A stretch of DNA of 64,000 nt from JABJGO01 sp963921245 (lineage in GTDB: Bacteria > Pseudomonadota > Alphaproteobacteria > Rhodospirillales > Casp-alpha2): contig CAWUEY030000001.1 in NCBI GenBank assembly GCA_963921245.4, positions 868,001 to 932,000 of the forward strand, given 5' to 3'. The notes below the pieces were generated by a model. It was not told where the DNA came from and did no database searches. It saw only the letters and a list, made by a program, of their open reading frames with translations. The first letter of the stretch is position 1; the number at the start of each line of letters is the position of its first letter. A program made the translations under genes and the position numbers. Below, one piece after another: positions 1 through 8,951 of the stretch.

Positions 1-50
1 CTGATCACAAAATCGGTCTCGGCACCACGGGCAAAAAGGAAGCGGGACAT
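1..50 (-). CDS. Possible N-terminus of an unidentified gene, cut by the window edge
   Basis: On the minus strand an ATG at 50 opens a frame that runs off the window and reads MSRFLFARGAETDFVI. No family can be named from 16 residues and no Shine-Dalgarno sequence is visible. The left end of an IS630-type remnant starts only seven bases upstream (57), so if this is a gene, the insertion separated it from its own promoter. It may equally be chance. Confidence 0.22.
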   Translation of the reverse strand, partial: MSRFLFARGAETDFVI

Positions 51-56
51 CAGCTT

Positions 57-548
57 TAGAGCGTGTCACGTATTGATAGAGTCGCAAGGGATTCACAAAA
101 GGTTTGATCTGTTATTCAAGATGGATGCTGGAGAAGGAGGCCAGCATCCATGCCGAAACCTTATTCTCTTGATTTTCGTGAGCGCGTTGTTGAGGCAGTT
201 TTGGCTGGAGAGAGTTGCCGGTCTGTTGCGGCTCGATTTGGTTTTGCGGTTTCTTCTGTTGTGAAGTGGGCTCAGCGTTACCGGGAGACGGGGAGCGTGG
301 CTCCCGGGGAGATGGGCGGTCATCGTCGCGGCGTGCTTGAGCCGCATCGGGCAATGATTATCGAAGAGATCGATCGCGTCCCGCACCTGACGGTTCGCGG
401 CCTGAGGGATATTCTGGCATCGCGCGGGATCACGGTATCGCGTCAGGCGGTGTGGCGGTTTCTGCGCAGCCAGGGGCTGAGCTTTAAAAAAAACGCTGTT
501 TGCTCTTGAGCGAGCGCGGGCTGCGGTGGCCCGGCGGCGGGTCAGAAG
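57..548 (+). mobile_element. IS630-family remnant, left end plus 5' part of transposase
   Basis: The left end begins TAGAGCG at 57, like the left end of the element at 24557. Both carry the same 28-base stretch just before the transposase start (about 100-123 here, 24589-24613 there). Transposase coding starts at 150 and similarity is lost near 548, where an IS5-type remnant follows. No right end is seen, so this is a decayed fragment rather than a mobile element. Confidence 0.7.
150..548 (+). pseudogene. Truncated, frameshifted IS630-family transposase
   Basis: The reading frame starts MPKPYSLDFRERVV with a helix-turn-helix typical of IS630 transposases (SCRSVAARFGFAVSSVVKWAQ, about residues 22-42) and a second winged-helix part ending LRSQGLSFKK near residue 115. 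At a run of eight A (486-493) the frame breaks to a stop at 509. Reading on with one A skipped gives KKTLFALERARAAVARRR, the expected continuation. It then ends near 545 without the DDE catalytic domain. The A8 run could be a slippage site in the ancestor, but this copy cannot encode an active enzyme. Confidence 0.75.
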
Positions 549-629
549 GCTTGGTTGAAGCTAGGACTAGGGCCTTTTGATCTTTTTGTTATTCAATGTC
601 TTGTCACTGAATGAAGGAGGTTTAGGGTT

Positions 630-870
630 ATGAAAGATCTTTTTTGGCTTTCCGACCAGCAATGGGCATTGATCGAACCGCATCTGCTATATCGGGCTGC
701 GGGCCGGCGGCGGGTTGAGTGAGGTGTCGGGTGATCTCGGGCATCCTCCATGTGTTGCAATTGGGTTTGCCCTGGCGAGACTGTCCCGGAGAATACGGCC
801 CCTCGACGACGATCTACAACCGCTATAACCGCTGGTTGCAGAAGGGGCATTGGCGGTATCTGTTTGCGGG
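630..870 (+). pseudogene. IS5-family transposase fragment
   Basis: An ATG at 630 after AAGGAGG gives MKDLFWLSDQQWALIEPHL, the usual start of IS5-type (DUF4096) transposases. A small deletion near 718 shifts the frame. The second frame continues RVISGILHVLQLGLPWRDCP and YGPSTTIYNRYNRW, then loses similarity near 865. Everything past the N-terminal domain, including the DDE residues, is missing. It lies directly beyond the 3' end of the convergent creatininase gene. Confidence 0.7.
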
Positions 871-927
871 GGAGTTGGAGTCATATGAGCTACTCTGGGC
901 CGCCAACTTCATTATCGAACAATGAAC

Positions 928-1734
928 CTATGAAGCGGCTTTCTGCGAAATGTTGGGTATGTTTGGGAACTCTGTGGCAAGCGCATCGGTAATTCCCTGC
1001 GTGCAGACCTTGAGAAGTATCTCCCCTTTCTCATAGCTTGCGTTCTTAGGCGAAGAAAGTGTGCCGCTCGAACCGACCCAGTCTCTCGGTGCAGGGTAGA
1101 CATCGTAGGGTGGAAACTCGGCGGGCGGGTGATCGATAGCTGCGTCAAGGTCGACGAGGTCGGGATGCAGTACGAGCATGAGCGATGTTTCGAGCACGCC
1201 GCCGTGCTCAATATCCCATCCAGTAAATCCGTCCGGGTAGAGTTTTGCGATGGCGTCCTCGGTGACGAAGTCCCAATAGGACATGAGGATGATCTTCATG
1301 TCCGTTACGCCGTCCCACCGGAGCTCACGCAATGCGAGATCGACACCCTCGACGATGAACCAAGAATTCTCGTAGTGCCCGTTCATTAGCGCAATGTTCC
1401 GAATGCCGTGGCGCGCATACTCTTTGATCACATCCTTCAACGCGGAGACCATCGTCGCACCGTCGAGGCTTGTTGTGCCGGGCCAATAGTTCCCGCCGCC
1501 GGATTTGACTTGAGATTTATATCCGTAGATGAACGGTTGACCCACCAGCCCGCCTACCAGCTTGGCGACCCTTTCGCAGAAAGCAGTGGGCAAGAGGACA
1601 TCGACGTTCATCGACATGTGGTGGCCGTGCTGCTCAAGGGAACCGATCGGCAGCAACAACGGCGCACCCTCGCGAACGAGCCTATCGTACTCCGGCCAAC
1701 TGAGTTCTCCAACGAATACGCTTCGATTTTTCAT
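928..1734 (-). CDS. crnA: Creatininase (creatinine amidohydrolase)
   Basis: Hydrolyses the cyclic amide of creatinine to creatine (EC 3.5.2.10) with a two-metal centre. With the ATG at 1734, preceded by GAGGCGAAC, the 268-residue product lines up with Pseudomonas putida creatininase at the same numbers: metal ligands Glu34, His36, Asp45, His120 and Glu122, plus substrate-pocket Tyr121 and Trp154. A second pocket Trp is at 173. Motifs visible are GSLEQHGHHMSMNVDV, NGHYENS and GWDIEHGGVLETS. This is much closer than the general creatininase-like family (mycofactocin, pterin or ureide enzymes), so the specific name is justified. It is divergent from a LysR gene and about 6 kb from creatinase. 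A longer frame to 1746 exists but adds only four unconserved residues. Confidence 0.93.
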   Translation of the reverse strand: MKNRSVFVGELSWPEYDRLVREGAPLLLPIGSLEQHGHHMSMNVDVLLPTAFCERVAKLVGGLVGQPFIYGYKSQVKSGGGNYWPGTTSLDGATMVSALKDVIKEYARHGIRNIALMNGHYENSWFIVEGVDLALRELRWDGVTDMKIILMSYWDFVTEDAIAKLYPDGFTGWDIEHGGVLETSLMLVLHPDLVDLDAAIDHPPAEFPPYDVYPAPRDWVGSSGTLSSPKNASYEKGEILLKVCTQGITDALATEFPNIPNISQKAAS

Positions 1735-1858
1735 TGTTCGCCTCATTATTCCGTGCGGTGCCCTGAGTTAGTCGATGAGCAAACAATGAGGACTGTTCAA
1801 AAATAAGAAAAATTGATAATTATGATAGTGACATAAACAATGTATATGACGGTTGGGG
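1735..1858. promoter_or_regulatory. Divergent promoter region between creatininase and LysR genes
   Basis: About 120 AT-rich bases separate the two divergent start codons. It contains an 8-base palindrome ATAATTAT (1816-1823) and AT-rich tracts that could serve as -10 elements on both strands. LysR regulators commonly bind such shared spacers with T-N11-A sites; no convincing full-length site can be singled out by eye. The layout suggests the LysR protein controls crnA and itself. Confidence 0.45.
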
Positions 1859-2758
1859 ATGCATCGCATAAATCTTCCCATGGACCTTCTGCGCACCTTC
1901 GTCACGGTCGCCGATCTTGGTGGCTATACGAAGGCGGGCGATGTCCTGGGTCGGACGCAGCCGGCCATTAGTCTTCAGATGCGTCGTCTGGAAGACATGA
2001 TAGGATCGGCGTTGTTCAATCAAGAGCAACGCAAGATTACGCTGACCAACGACGGTGCTAGACTCGCGATATATGCGCGGCAGATTCTTTGCCTGAACGA
2101 CGAAGCCGTGTCGGTATTCCGAGAAACTGAGATTTCTGGAACCATCCGCGTGGGCTTACCGACCGATTATGCGGTTACGTTTTTGCAGGGTGTGTTGACG
2201 GCGTATGCGAAACAGCATCTCGAAGTCACTTTGGAAACGTCATGTAATCTCAGTAAGCCGCTGCTGGACGGTTTGGCTTCCGACGAGTTTGATGTGGTGA
2301 TTGCAATGACCGGGGAGCGAGTCAGCCAGCATTTGTCCCGTGTCTGGGTGGAGCGTCCGATATGGGTTGTCAGCGAAGACCTGGACTTGGCTGAAGGCGG
2401 CCCGGTGCCGATCGTCGCGCATCCGGAGGGATGCGAATATCGAAACCGTATGGTAGAATCACTGTCTTCCATCAATCGTCATTGGCGAGTCGTTTATTCG
2501 TCACCCGGCATTAACAGTTTGCAGAATGCGGTCCTCTCGGGGCTCGGCGTCAGCGCGTTGACGAAGCGAACATTGCTGCCGGGAATGCGGATACTGAGCC
2601 CCGAAGATGGGTTCCCGCCGCTCGCAAACATCCGTGTCGGTTTGTATTACAAACATCCGAGAATGACCGATGCGGGCTTGGCCCTCGTTAACCATCTCTC
2701 CCTGAGCATGGATGATGCGGAAGATCGTGACTTCAAGCGCCTGATTGGGGATCGTTAG
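1859..2758 (+). CDS. LysR-family transcriptional regulator
   Basis: About 299 residues. An N-terminal winged helix-turn-helix (residues about 8-65: LLRTFVTVADLGGYTKAG, then RTQPAISLQMRRLE) is followed by a periplasmic-binding-like effector domain from about residue 90, the standard LTTR architecture and length. I place the start at ATG 1859; a TTG at 1853 in the same frame and an ATG at 1880 are alternatives. It is divergent from creatininase, so it most likely responds to creatinine, creatine or a downstream product. That is inference from position only. Confidence 0.85.
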   Translation: MHRINLPMDLLRTFVTVADLGGYTKAGDVLGRTQPAISLQMRRLEDMIGSALFNQEQRKITLTNDGARLAIYARQILCLNDEAVSVFRETEISGTIRVGLPTDYAVTFLQGVLTAYAKQHLEVTLETSCNLSKPLLDGLASDEFDVVIAMTGERVSQHLSRVWVERPIWVVSEDLDLAEGGPVPIVAHPEGCEYRNRMVESLSSINRHWRVVYSSPGINSLQNAVLSGLGVSALTKRTLLPGMRILSPEDGFPPLANIRVGLYYKHPRMTDAGLALVNHLSLSMDDAEDRDFKRLIGDR

Positions 2759-2823
2759 TTCGTAGCAATTTAAATCTTAGGGCGTAGACTTATAAACGGA
2801 ACTATTATTCAAGATGTGAAACG

Positions 2824-3115
2824 ATGAGGGGTTTCATATCTTTGACTTTCTGGCTTTCGGGTGAACAGTTCAACAAGCTCAGGTCCTTGTTGCCGAACAA
2901 GCCGCGCGGGGTAGCGCGGGTGGATGATCGGCGGGTGCTGTCTGGCATTATCTGCTGCCTTCAGCGTGGCGCTATCGGTGGTCGGGCGTTCCGCCCGAAT
3001 GCGGCCCGGCGAAGCCGCTGTATAATCGTTTCAGGCGCTGTGCGGCGGCAGGCGTTTTCGAGCGGATATTTGAGGCGCTTGTGCACGAAGCCGCCGAGCA
3101 AGTCTGAATACAGGG
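2824..3115 (+). pseudogene. Second IS5-family transposase fragment, frameshifted
   Basis: An ATG at 2824 opens a frame with FWLSGEQFNKLRSLLPNKPRG and VDDRRVLSGIICCLQRGA, the N-terminal region of an IS5-type transposase. Near 2970 the frame shifts, and the continuation in another frame reads YNRFRRCAAAGVFERIFEAL. The catalytic domain is absent. It is a different IS5 lineage from the fragment at 630, so at least two separate insertions have decayed beside the LysR/creatininase pair. Confidence 0.6.
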
Positions 3116-3196
3116 ACTTTCCCCGCCGCACCCCGTCCTTGCTGGTTTTTCCGGCTACCCCCGAAGGAACGCAAAATCAGAATTATCTGAGGCAGT

Positions 3197-3234
3197 CTTA
3201 AAACGATTTATCAAACTTAAAACGATCTATCAAA
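3197..3234 (+). repeat. Two tandem 19-base repeats upstream of the first ABC operon
   Basis: CTTAAAACGATTTATCAAA (3197-3215) is followed directly by the same 19 bases with one change, T to C (3216-3234). The pair sits 126 bases before the start codon of the solute-binding protein gene and after the IS5 fragment. It could be a tandem regulator-binding site or a relic of an IS end. No known motif is recognised. Confidence 0.6.
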
Positions 3235-3359
3235 AAAAATTATGCATTTATAAAAACTATAAACTTTCCTAATAAAAGGGCGGGCAGTAATATTTCTAAC
3301 GCAATCAAGATCGCACAAGCGACAGCGTTTTGATCACCAATCGGATGGGAGGGCAAGTT

Positions 3360-4490
3360 ATGCAAGATACAAACGCGAAGTCTGGAGCTTCGCGGCGGAG
3401 CCTCTTGAAAGGGACTGCCGCGCTGGTTGGTTCTACGGTTCTAAGTGCACCGTTCATCAATCGAGCGTACGCGACCACCGAAATGACGATGCTGGCATGG
3501 TATGGTCACGGCGAACCCGATGTAGTCGCTGCATTCGAAGACCAGCATGGCGTCAAGATCGTCCCGAAATACTATACGGGCGGCGACAACATGTTGGCGC
3601 TCATCGCCCAATCACCGCCGGGCACCTATGATCTGATCCTTTCGGATGCTGAGTATGTTCAACAGCTGAATGCCGCCGACTACATCGAACGGCTAGATCC
3701 GAACGACTACTACTTCGACGACTACTGGCCGGAGTTTCAGAGGTTCCCCGGCCACTGGACTGGTGACGACCTTTACTCCGTTATGGTTCGTTTCGGCTTC
3801 TTGGGTATCGCTTACAACACTGAAGCGCTGTCGGAGAGCGAGGTCCGCTCCTACAGCGTCTACTGGGACGAGAAGCTGAGAGGTAAGTTGGGGCATTTTG
3901 ATTGGTATCTTCCCAATCTGGGCCAGATCAGTCTGCTCAACGGCAACGCCACGCCGTTCGAACTCAGTGACTCGGCGTGGGGTGGCGTTAAGGACAAAAC
4001 CATGACCCTGCGGCCCCAGGTTGGCGGTTTCTTTGACTACGGCGGAACGTTCTCTTCGCTGAAGAACAATCAGATGCTCGTGTTTGCCGGTATCGGTGAC
4101 TGGATTACCGGCGTTCTGGAAAAGAACGGCGCAACCGTGACAACCGCGATTCCGGAGGAAGGCGGCCTGCAGTGGACCGAGTCCTTCAGCATCGGCAAAG
4201 GCTCAAAGCACCAGGATCTTGCCAAGAAATTCATCCAGTTCATTACCTCACCGAAGGGCCAAGTCGTATCGGCGAACATGGCCGCATATCCGGCCATGAT
4301 TCCCAGCAAGAAGGGCTGGGAGGAACTTGCCAAGGCGACGCCAGAAGAAGCCGCGCGTCAGCGCATGGAACTCGGCAAGGCAAACGCCATGGATGATATC
4401 CGGAGCGGTTTGATCAGGTTCCGGGCGCTTCCCGTGAACCAGTCCCTTGAGGACTGGAGCGATTTCTGGTCCGAATACAAGAACTCCTGA
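3360..4490 (+). CDS. Periplasmic solute-binding protein of a spermidine/putrescine-type ABC importer (Tat signal)
   Basis: About 376 residues. Start ATG 3360 has GGGAGGG six bases upstream; a TTG-initiated extension to 3330 is unlikely. The N-terminus has a twin-arginine signal (SRRSLLKGTAALVGS) ending near AYA, so the folded protein is exported by Tat. The mature part begins EMTMLAWYGHGEPDVVAAFE, typical of PotD/PotF-like binding proteins. First gene of a four-gene operon (binding protein, two permeases, ATPase). The family normally binds polyamines or other cationic amines. Between creatininase and creatinase the likely ligand is creatinine, creatine or a related guanidino compound, but this is inferred from context. 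Confidence 0.85.
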   Translation: MQDTNAKSGASRRSLLKGTAALVGSTVLSAPFINRAYATTEMTMLAWYGHGEPDVVAAFEDQHGVKIVPKYYTGGDNMLALIAQSPPGTYDLILSDAEYVQQLNAADYIERLDPNDYYFDDYWPEFQRFPGHWTGDDLYSVMVRFGFLGIAYNTEALSESEVRSYSVYWDEKLRGKLGHFDWYLPNLGQISLLNGNATPFELSDSAWGGVKDKTMTLRPQVGGFFDYGGTFSSLKNNQMLVFAGIGDWITGVLEKNGATVTTAIPEEGGLQWTESFSIGKGSKHQDLAKKFIQFITSPKGQVVSANMAAYPAMIPSKKGWEELAKATPEEAARQRMELGKANAMDDIRSGLIRFRALPVNQSLEDWSDFWSEYKNS

Positions 4491-4571
4491 GCCTCCCTGC
4501 GTGTTGTGGGCGTTTCTGTCGAACGCCAGTGGCACCCACAACACAACTTTTTTGCTTGTGAAGTGGCGAAG

Positions 4572-5417
4572 ATGATGCAGAAGAAGGTGTCCCTGTACGG
4601 CTTATCGTTCGCACTGCCGATGTTGATCTGGCAGTTGTTGTTTTTCGCCCTGCCGCTGGTCTTCCTCGTCGCGTTGACATTCTGGACCGTCCACAACTTC
4701 CGCCTGGAACCGGCCTTCGAGATCGTCAACTGGGTCAAAATGTACGGGAAAGGATACTTCTGGGATACCTACATCCGGACATTCGGGCTCGCGGCGCTGA
4801 CGGCGGCCCTGACAAGTATCATTGCCTTTCCGTGTTCTTATGCTCTCGCTTTTAAGACAAGCGAATCCTTTCGCCGCCTCGCGGTTCTCCTTTTGATCAC
4901 CCCGTTTTTTACCAGCTATCTGGTGCGCGTATACTCCTGGCAGGTGTTCCTCTCAGACGAGGGCATTATCAACGCAATTCTCGGATGGGGTGGGTTAGGT
5001 CCATACCTGATGCTGAATACGCCCCTGGGGACTGTCGTCGGCTACATGACGTTGAGCATGCCGCTCGTCATCCTTCTTCAGATGTTTAGCCTGGTGTTCA
5101 TAGACCGCTCGCTCGTCGAGGCCGCTCATAACCTGCGCTGTGGCCAGTTGAAGACGGTCTTTCTTGTCGTCATCCCATCCGCCCGTGCCGGGCTCGTCGT
5201 CGCGGCCCTTTTCTGCTTCATCCTGTCGTTCGGCGATTTCGTCAGCCCGCTTTATCTGGGCGGCAGCACGCCTCCCACACTTAGCATTCTCATTACCGAT
5301 ACGACAAAAGCCGGTCAGCAGTGGCCGCGCGCCGCCGTTATCGCCATCACGATGATCGTAACCCTGCTCACCGCCGCATTTGCTGCGATTTGGTTCGCCT
5401 ACAAGAGGAGGGCGTAA
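4572..5417 (+). CDS. ABC importer permease, PotB type
   Basis: About 281 residues with roughly six transmembrane segments, the first at residues 8-32. A permease EAA loop around LVEAAHNLRCGQLKTVFLVV contacts the ATPase. I prefer the ATG at 4572 (MMQKKVSLYG); the frame is open back to a GTG at 4506, but those residues are charged and unlike the family. It follows the binding protein after a short gap and is followed five bases later by the partner permease. Imports the ligand across the inner membrane as a heterodimer with the next gene product. Confidence 0.85.
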   Translation: MMQKKVSLYGLSFALPMLIWQLLFFALPLVFLVALTFWTVHNFRLEPAFEIVNWVKMYGKGYFWDTYIRTFGLAALTAALTSIIAFPCSYALAFKTSESFRRLAVLLLITPFFTSYLVRVYSWQVFLSDEGIINAILGWGGLGPYLMLNTPLGTVVGYMTLSMPLVILLQMFSLVFIDRSLVEAAHNLRCGQLKTVFLVVIPSARAGLVVAALFCFILSFGDFVSPLYLGGSTPPTLSILITDTTKAGQQWPRAAVIAITMIVTLLTAAFAAIWFAYKRRA

Positions 5418-5421
5418 CGGC

Positions 5422-6231
5422 ATGGGTGCTGGTGTCACTTTCGGGCTACGACTCTATGTCGTGTTGATCTACGCGTTTATCTTTGCGCCGATCGTCGCGA
5501 GCTTCGTTTTCTCTTTCAACTCCGATCGATTTCCGTCTCTGCCGTTGGGTGAGTTCAGCCTGAAATGGTACCAGGCGGTCGCCGATGACCCGTTGGTCTG
5601 GGACGGGCTGAGAAACAGTCTGATCGTTGGTGTTGTGGCATCCATCGCATCGACGGTCATCGGATTCACGGCGGCCTATACGGACTTTCGGTACAAGTTC
5701 TTCGGCAAGCCGGTCTACCTCGCATTGGCCTTGCTGCCCCCCACGATTCCCCTGGTTATCATGGGACTGGCGATGCTGGCATTCCTTTCCAGGGTAGGAT
5801 TGTCCGGCGACATTCACTCGGTCATGATCAGCCACATCGTGCTGTGCTCACCGTTTGCCATGGCCATCTGTCGGCTGAGGCTCTCACAGATGGATGCCGC
5901 GCTCGAGGCCGCTGCCTGGAATCTCGGGGCTAGCGAGTGGCGGGCGATGCGCGAGGTCATTATTCCGTTCTGTAAGCCCGCCGTCATCGCCGCGTTGTGC
6001 ATCACCATGGCTGTTTCATTCGATGAATTCGCCGTTGCGTGGTTTGTCTCCGGTCTCAACGAAACACTGCCGGTCAAGGTCCTCGGCTTCCTTCAAGGAC
6101 AGGTAAGCCCACGGATCAACGCCATCGGAACAATGGTGTTTGTCATATCCATGACGCTCGTCGTCGCGGCGCAGGTCTTGCTCATGCGCAGGGCTGGGGC
6201 ATCGACCCCGCCCGACGACAAAATGAATTAG
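5422..6231 (+). CDS. ABC importer permease, PotC type
   Basis: About 269 residues, six predicted membrane helices. The EAA-type coupling loop is LEAAAWNLGASEWRAMREV, and the region FDEFAVAWFVSG is typical of PotC proteins. The start ATG at 5422 has GAGGAGGG just upstream, overlapping the end of the previous gene; a longer frame to 5380 would run into the upstream permease. Pairs with the 4572 product. Confidence 0.86.
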   Translation: MGAGVTFGLRLYVVLIYAFIFAPIVASFVFSFNSDRFPSLPLGEFSLKWYQAVADDPLVWDGLRNSLIVGVVASIASTVIGFTAAYTDFRYKFFGKPVYLALALLPPTIPLVIMGLAMLAFLSRVGLSGDIHSVMISHIVLCSPFAMAICRLRLSQMDAALEAAAWNLGASEWRAMREVIIPFCKPAVIAALCITMAVSFDEFAVAWFVSGLNETLPVKVLGFLQGQVSPRINAIGTMVFVISMTLVVAAQVLLMRRAGASTPPDDKMN

Positions 6232-6236
6232 GGGGC

Positions 6237-7334
6237 ATGTCCATGACTGAACCCATCGTTAGGTTTGAGCAGGTTAGCAAAACTTTCGGCGATTTTGTTG
6301 CGGTACAGACGATGGATCTGCATATCCACAAAGGCGAGTTCCTGGCGATCATGGGGTCGAGCGGTTGCGGCAAGACAACGATCCTCAGAATGCTGGCGGG
6401 GCTTGAGGTGCCTACCGAAGGAAAATTGTTCATCGGCGAGCAGTTGATGAACGATGTTCCCGCATCGAAACGCGATACACCGATGGTGTGGCAGTCATTG
6501 GCTCTGTTCCCGTTTCTCAATGTCCGCGAAAACGTCGAGTTCGGCCTGAAGATGCGCGGCGTCGACGCCACGACGCGCCGAAAGAAGACGTTCGATTGGC
6601 TGGATCGGATGGAGATCGGGCAGTTTGCGGATCGCGACATTAGCCAGCTCTCCGGCGGCCAGAGGCAGCGTGTGGCCCTGGCGCGTTCGCTGGTGACCGA
6701 ACCTGAGATCCTGCTGTTGGATGAGCCGTTGAGTGCCTTGGACGCAAATCTAACCGTTCGCATGCAAGGCGTTCTGACCGAACTGCAGCGAGAGCTCGGC
6801 ATCACGTTTGTTTACGTAACGCACAGCCAATCAGAAGCCTTCGCGATGGCCAACCGCGTCGTCGTCATGAGCGCAGGTATTATTGAACAGATCGGCACGC
6901 CGCGAGAGGTTTATCACAATCCTGCTGCGCGATTCGTGGCTGAGTTCATCGGCAGCAACAACATCCTATTCGGCACTGTCGGCCCAACTGATGGTGGATT
7001 AGTTCGTGTCGAATCGCCGGACGGCAACCTTTTTGTGAAAGCGGATTCCGTCGGTACCCCGGCAACCGGTTCGACAGTCGAGCTCGTCGTCAGTGCCGAC
7101 CGTGTCGTTGTCTCAGAGGAGAAACCCAGCGCCGACAACGTCATCGCCGCGAAGGTTATCAGCGAAGAGTTCGTCGGCTCCATAGTCACCCTCTACTTTA
7201 AGACTGAAAGTGGGACCGAATTCGTTGCGCAAAAGCAACAACGTGAACTCGACCAACTAGATACGCACGCCGGCGTCCAATTATATCTCTCCTGGCAGGC
7301 TGAAGATGGACATCTCTTACCAGCTGCCGGGTAA
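6237..7334 (+). CDS. ABC importer ATPase, PotA type
   Basis: About 365 residues. Walker A is GSSGCGKTT, the signature LSGGQRQRVALARSL, Walker B ILLLDEP, and the H-loop THSQSEAFAMANR. A C-terminal TOBE-like regulatory domain starts near residue 270, the length expected for PotA/MalK-type subunits. The ATG at 6237 follows a GGGGG stretch; ATG 6243 is an alternative. It lies five bases behind the second permease and completes the operon. Unlike the paralogue at 22002, its Walker A is intact, so this transporter should be functional. Confidence 0.88.
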   Translation: MSMTEPIVRFEQVSKTFGDFVAVQTMDLHIHKGEFLAIMGSSGCGKTTILRMLAGLEVPTEGKLFIGEQLMNDVPASKRDTPMVWQSLALFPFLNVRENVEFGLKMRGVDATTRRKKTFDWLDRMEIGQFADRDISQLSGGQRQRVALARSLVTEPEILLLDEPLSALDANLTVRMQGVLTELQRELGITFVYVTHSQSEAFAMANRVVVMSAGIIEQIGTPREVYHNPAARFVAEFIGSNNILFGTVGPTDGGLVRVESPDGNLFVKADSVGTPATGSTVELVVSADRVVVSEEKPSADNVIAAKVISEEFVGSIVTLYFKTESGTEFVAQKQQRELDQLDTHAGVQLYLSWQAEDGHLLPAAG

Positions 7335-7733
7335 CAGGGCAGACGCAATTTGGTCAATGAAATCCGAGAGGCTGAAAGATTGGAGTCTAAGTCCATGAGA
7401 AAGAGGGGAAATGGCGTGGACGCCTCCCACCCTGAACGACGGATAGTGCTGGCCGTGACGGACATTACGGAAATGTGCTGAAAATCCGCCCGCCATGAAA
7501 CTTCATGACTCGATGAAAGAATGCCAGCCCAACCCCTGATCCTGGCTCCATGTCCTTCATGGTCAAGAAGGCTTCTAAATCTGCCAAACGTAAGGATCTT
7601 GCCTTTGGTCCCATTCACACCTTACCCATGGCCCAAGAAAAAAAGTGGCGTGCTCGTTAATCTGACATTATTGTACTATGGATTCTAGTCAGATTGCGCC
7701 ACCATGCGCACACCCAACAATTGGAGAATTAAT
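7335..7733. other. Intergenic stretch between ABC operon and creatinase, no convincing gene
   Basis: About 400 bases with no frame I can assign. A 36-codon frame at 7551 (start MSFMVKKASKSAKRKDLAFG, stop near 7661) looks protein-like in composition but has no recognised family. The last 30 bases hold the creatinase ribosome-binding site (GGAGAATTA before ATG 7734). The spacing suggests creatinase has its own promoter here rather than relying on read-through. Confidence 0.4.
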
Positions 7734-8948
7734 ATGTCGGACGATATGGATCGGCTGGTTACCTGGCACAATGGCGACAAAACCTTTTCCCCTTTCTCTG
7801 AGGCGGAAATGGCGCGGCGGCAAAATGATGTTCGTTCCTGGATGACAGAGAACGATGTGGATGCGTGTCTTTTCACATCCTACCATTGCATCAACTACTA
7901 CGCCGGTTTTCTCTATTGTTACTTTGGGCGAAAGTACGGTTGTGTTATTGGTGGCGACACGCTCACCACCATTTCAGCCGGAATTGATGGCGGTCAACCG
8001 TGGCGGCGGACGTTTGGCGACAACATTACCTATACTGACTGGCGGAAGGATAACTTCTTCCATGCGGTTCAGGATTTGGTGAAAGGGGCAAGGCGTATCG
8101 GTATCGAGTTTGATCATGTCAGCCTGGATTACAAACAACAGCTGGAAGATGCATTGCCGGGGGTTGAGTTTGTGGATGTAGCCCAGCCTTCCATGTGGAT
8201 GCGCTCCATCAAATCAGCAGAAGAGCATAAACTCATCCGCGAAGGTGCACGAACCTGCGACGTTGGCGGTTGGGCCTGTGCCAAGGCTGTTGTCGCCGGT
8301 GTCCCAGAGCACGAAGTTGCTATCGCGTCTACAAATGCCATGGTACGTGAAATCGGAAACAGTTTCCCGTTTGTCGAACTTATGGATACGTGGACGTGGT
8401 TTCAGTCCGGCATCAACACCGATGGCGCGCACAATCCGGTTACCAACAAGCTCGTTGAATCCGGTGATATTCTTAGTCTCAATACCTTTCCGATGATTTT
8501 CGGATACTACACGGCATTGGAGCGCACGTTATTCTGCGACCACGCATCGGACAAGCATCTGGATTTATGGGAAAAGAACTGCGCTGTGCATCGGCGCGGC
8601 CTTGAACTTATACAGCCCGGTGCCCGCTGCTGCGACATTGCTGCCGAACTGAACGAAATGTATCGGGAGTGGGACCTGCTCAGGTATCGTTCGTTCGGAT
8701 ATGGGCATTCTTTCGGCGTGCTGTGCCACTACTATGGTCGCGAAGCCGGGGTTGAGCTGCGCGAAGATATCGAAACCGTCCTAAAACCCGGCATGGTTGT
8801 TTCCATGGAACCCATGATCATGATCCCGGAGGGTGAGCCCGGTGCTGGCGGTTATCGTGAACACGACATCCTGATCGTCGGTGAGGACGGGGCCGAGAAT
8901 ATCACCATGTTTCCGTTTGGACCGGAACACAACATTATCAGAAACTGA
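7734..8948 (+). CDS. creA: Creatinase (creatine amidinohydrolase)
   Basis: Hydrolyses creatine to sarcosine and urea (EC 3.5.3.3); a metal-free member of the pita-bread M24 fold. The 404-residue product has the length of Pseudomonas putida creatinase and aligns without visible gaps. The known residues His232, Glu262, Glu358 and His376 (mature numbering) fall at His233, Glu263, Glu359 and His377 counting the initiator Met. Strong family stretches are TSYHCINYYAGFLYC, DTWTWFQSGINTDGAHNPV, GYYTALERTLF, FGYGHSFG and GGYREHDILIV. Start ATG 7734 follows GGAGAATTA. With crnA and soxBDAG it makes a complete creatinine-to-glycine route. M24 aminopeptidase is ruled out by these specific matches. Confidence 0.95.
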   Translation: MSDDMDRLVTWHNGDKTFSPFSEAEMARRQNDVRSWMTENDVDACLFTSYHCINYYAGFLYCYFGRKYGCVIGGDTLTTISAGIDGGQPWRRTFGDNITYTDWRKDNFFHAVQDLVKGARRIGIEFDHVSLDYKQQLEDALPGVEFVDVAQPSMWMRSIKSAEEHKLIREGARTCDVGGWACAKAVVAGVPEHEVAIASTNAMVREIGNSFPFVELMDTWTWFQSGINTDGAHNPVTNKLVESGDILSLNTFPMIFGYYTALERTLFCDHASDKHLDLWEKNCAVHRRGLELIQPGARCCDIAAELNEMYREWDLLRYRSFGYGHSFGVLCHYYGREAGVELREDIETVLKPGMVVSMEPMIMIPEGEPGAGGYREHDILIVGEDGAENITMFPFGPEHNIIRN

Positions 8949-8951
8949 CGC

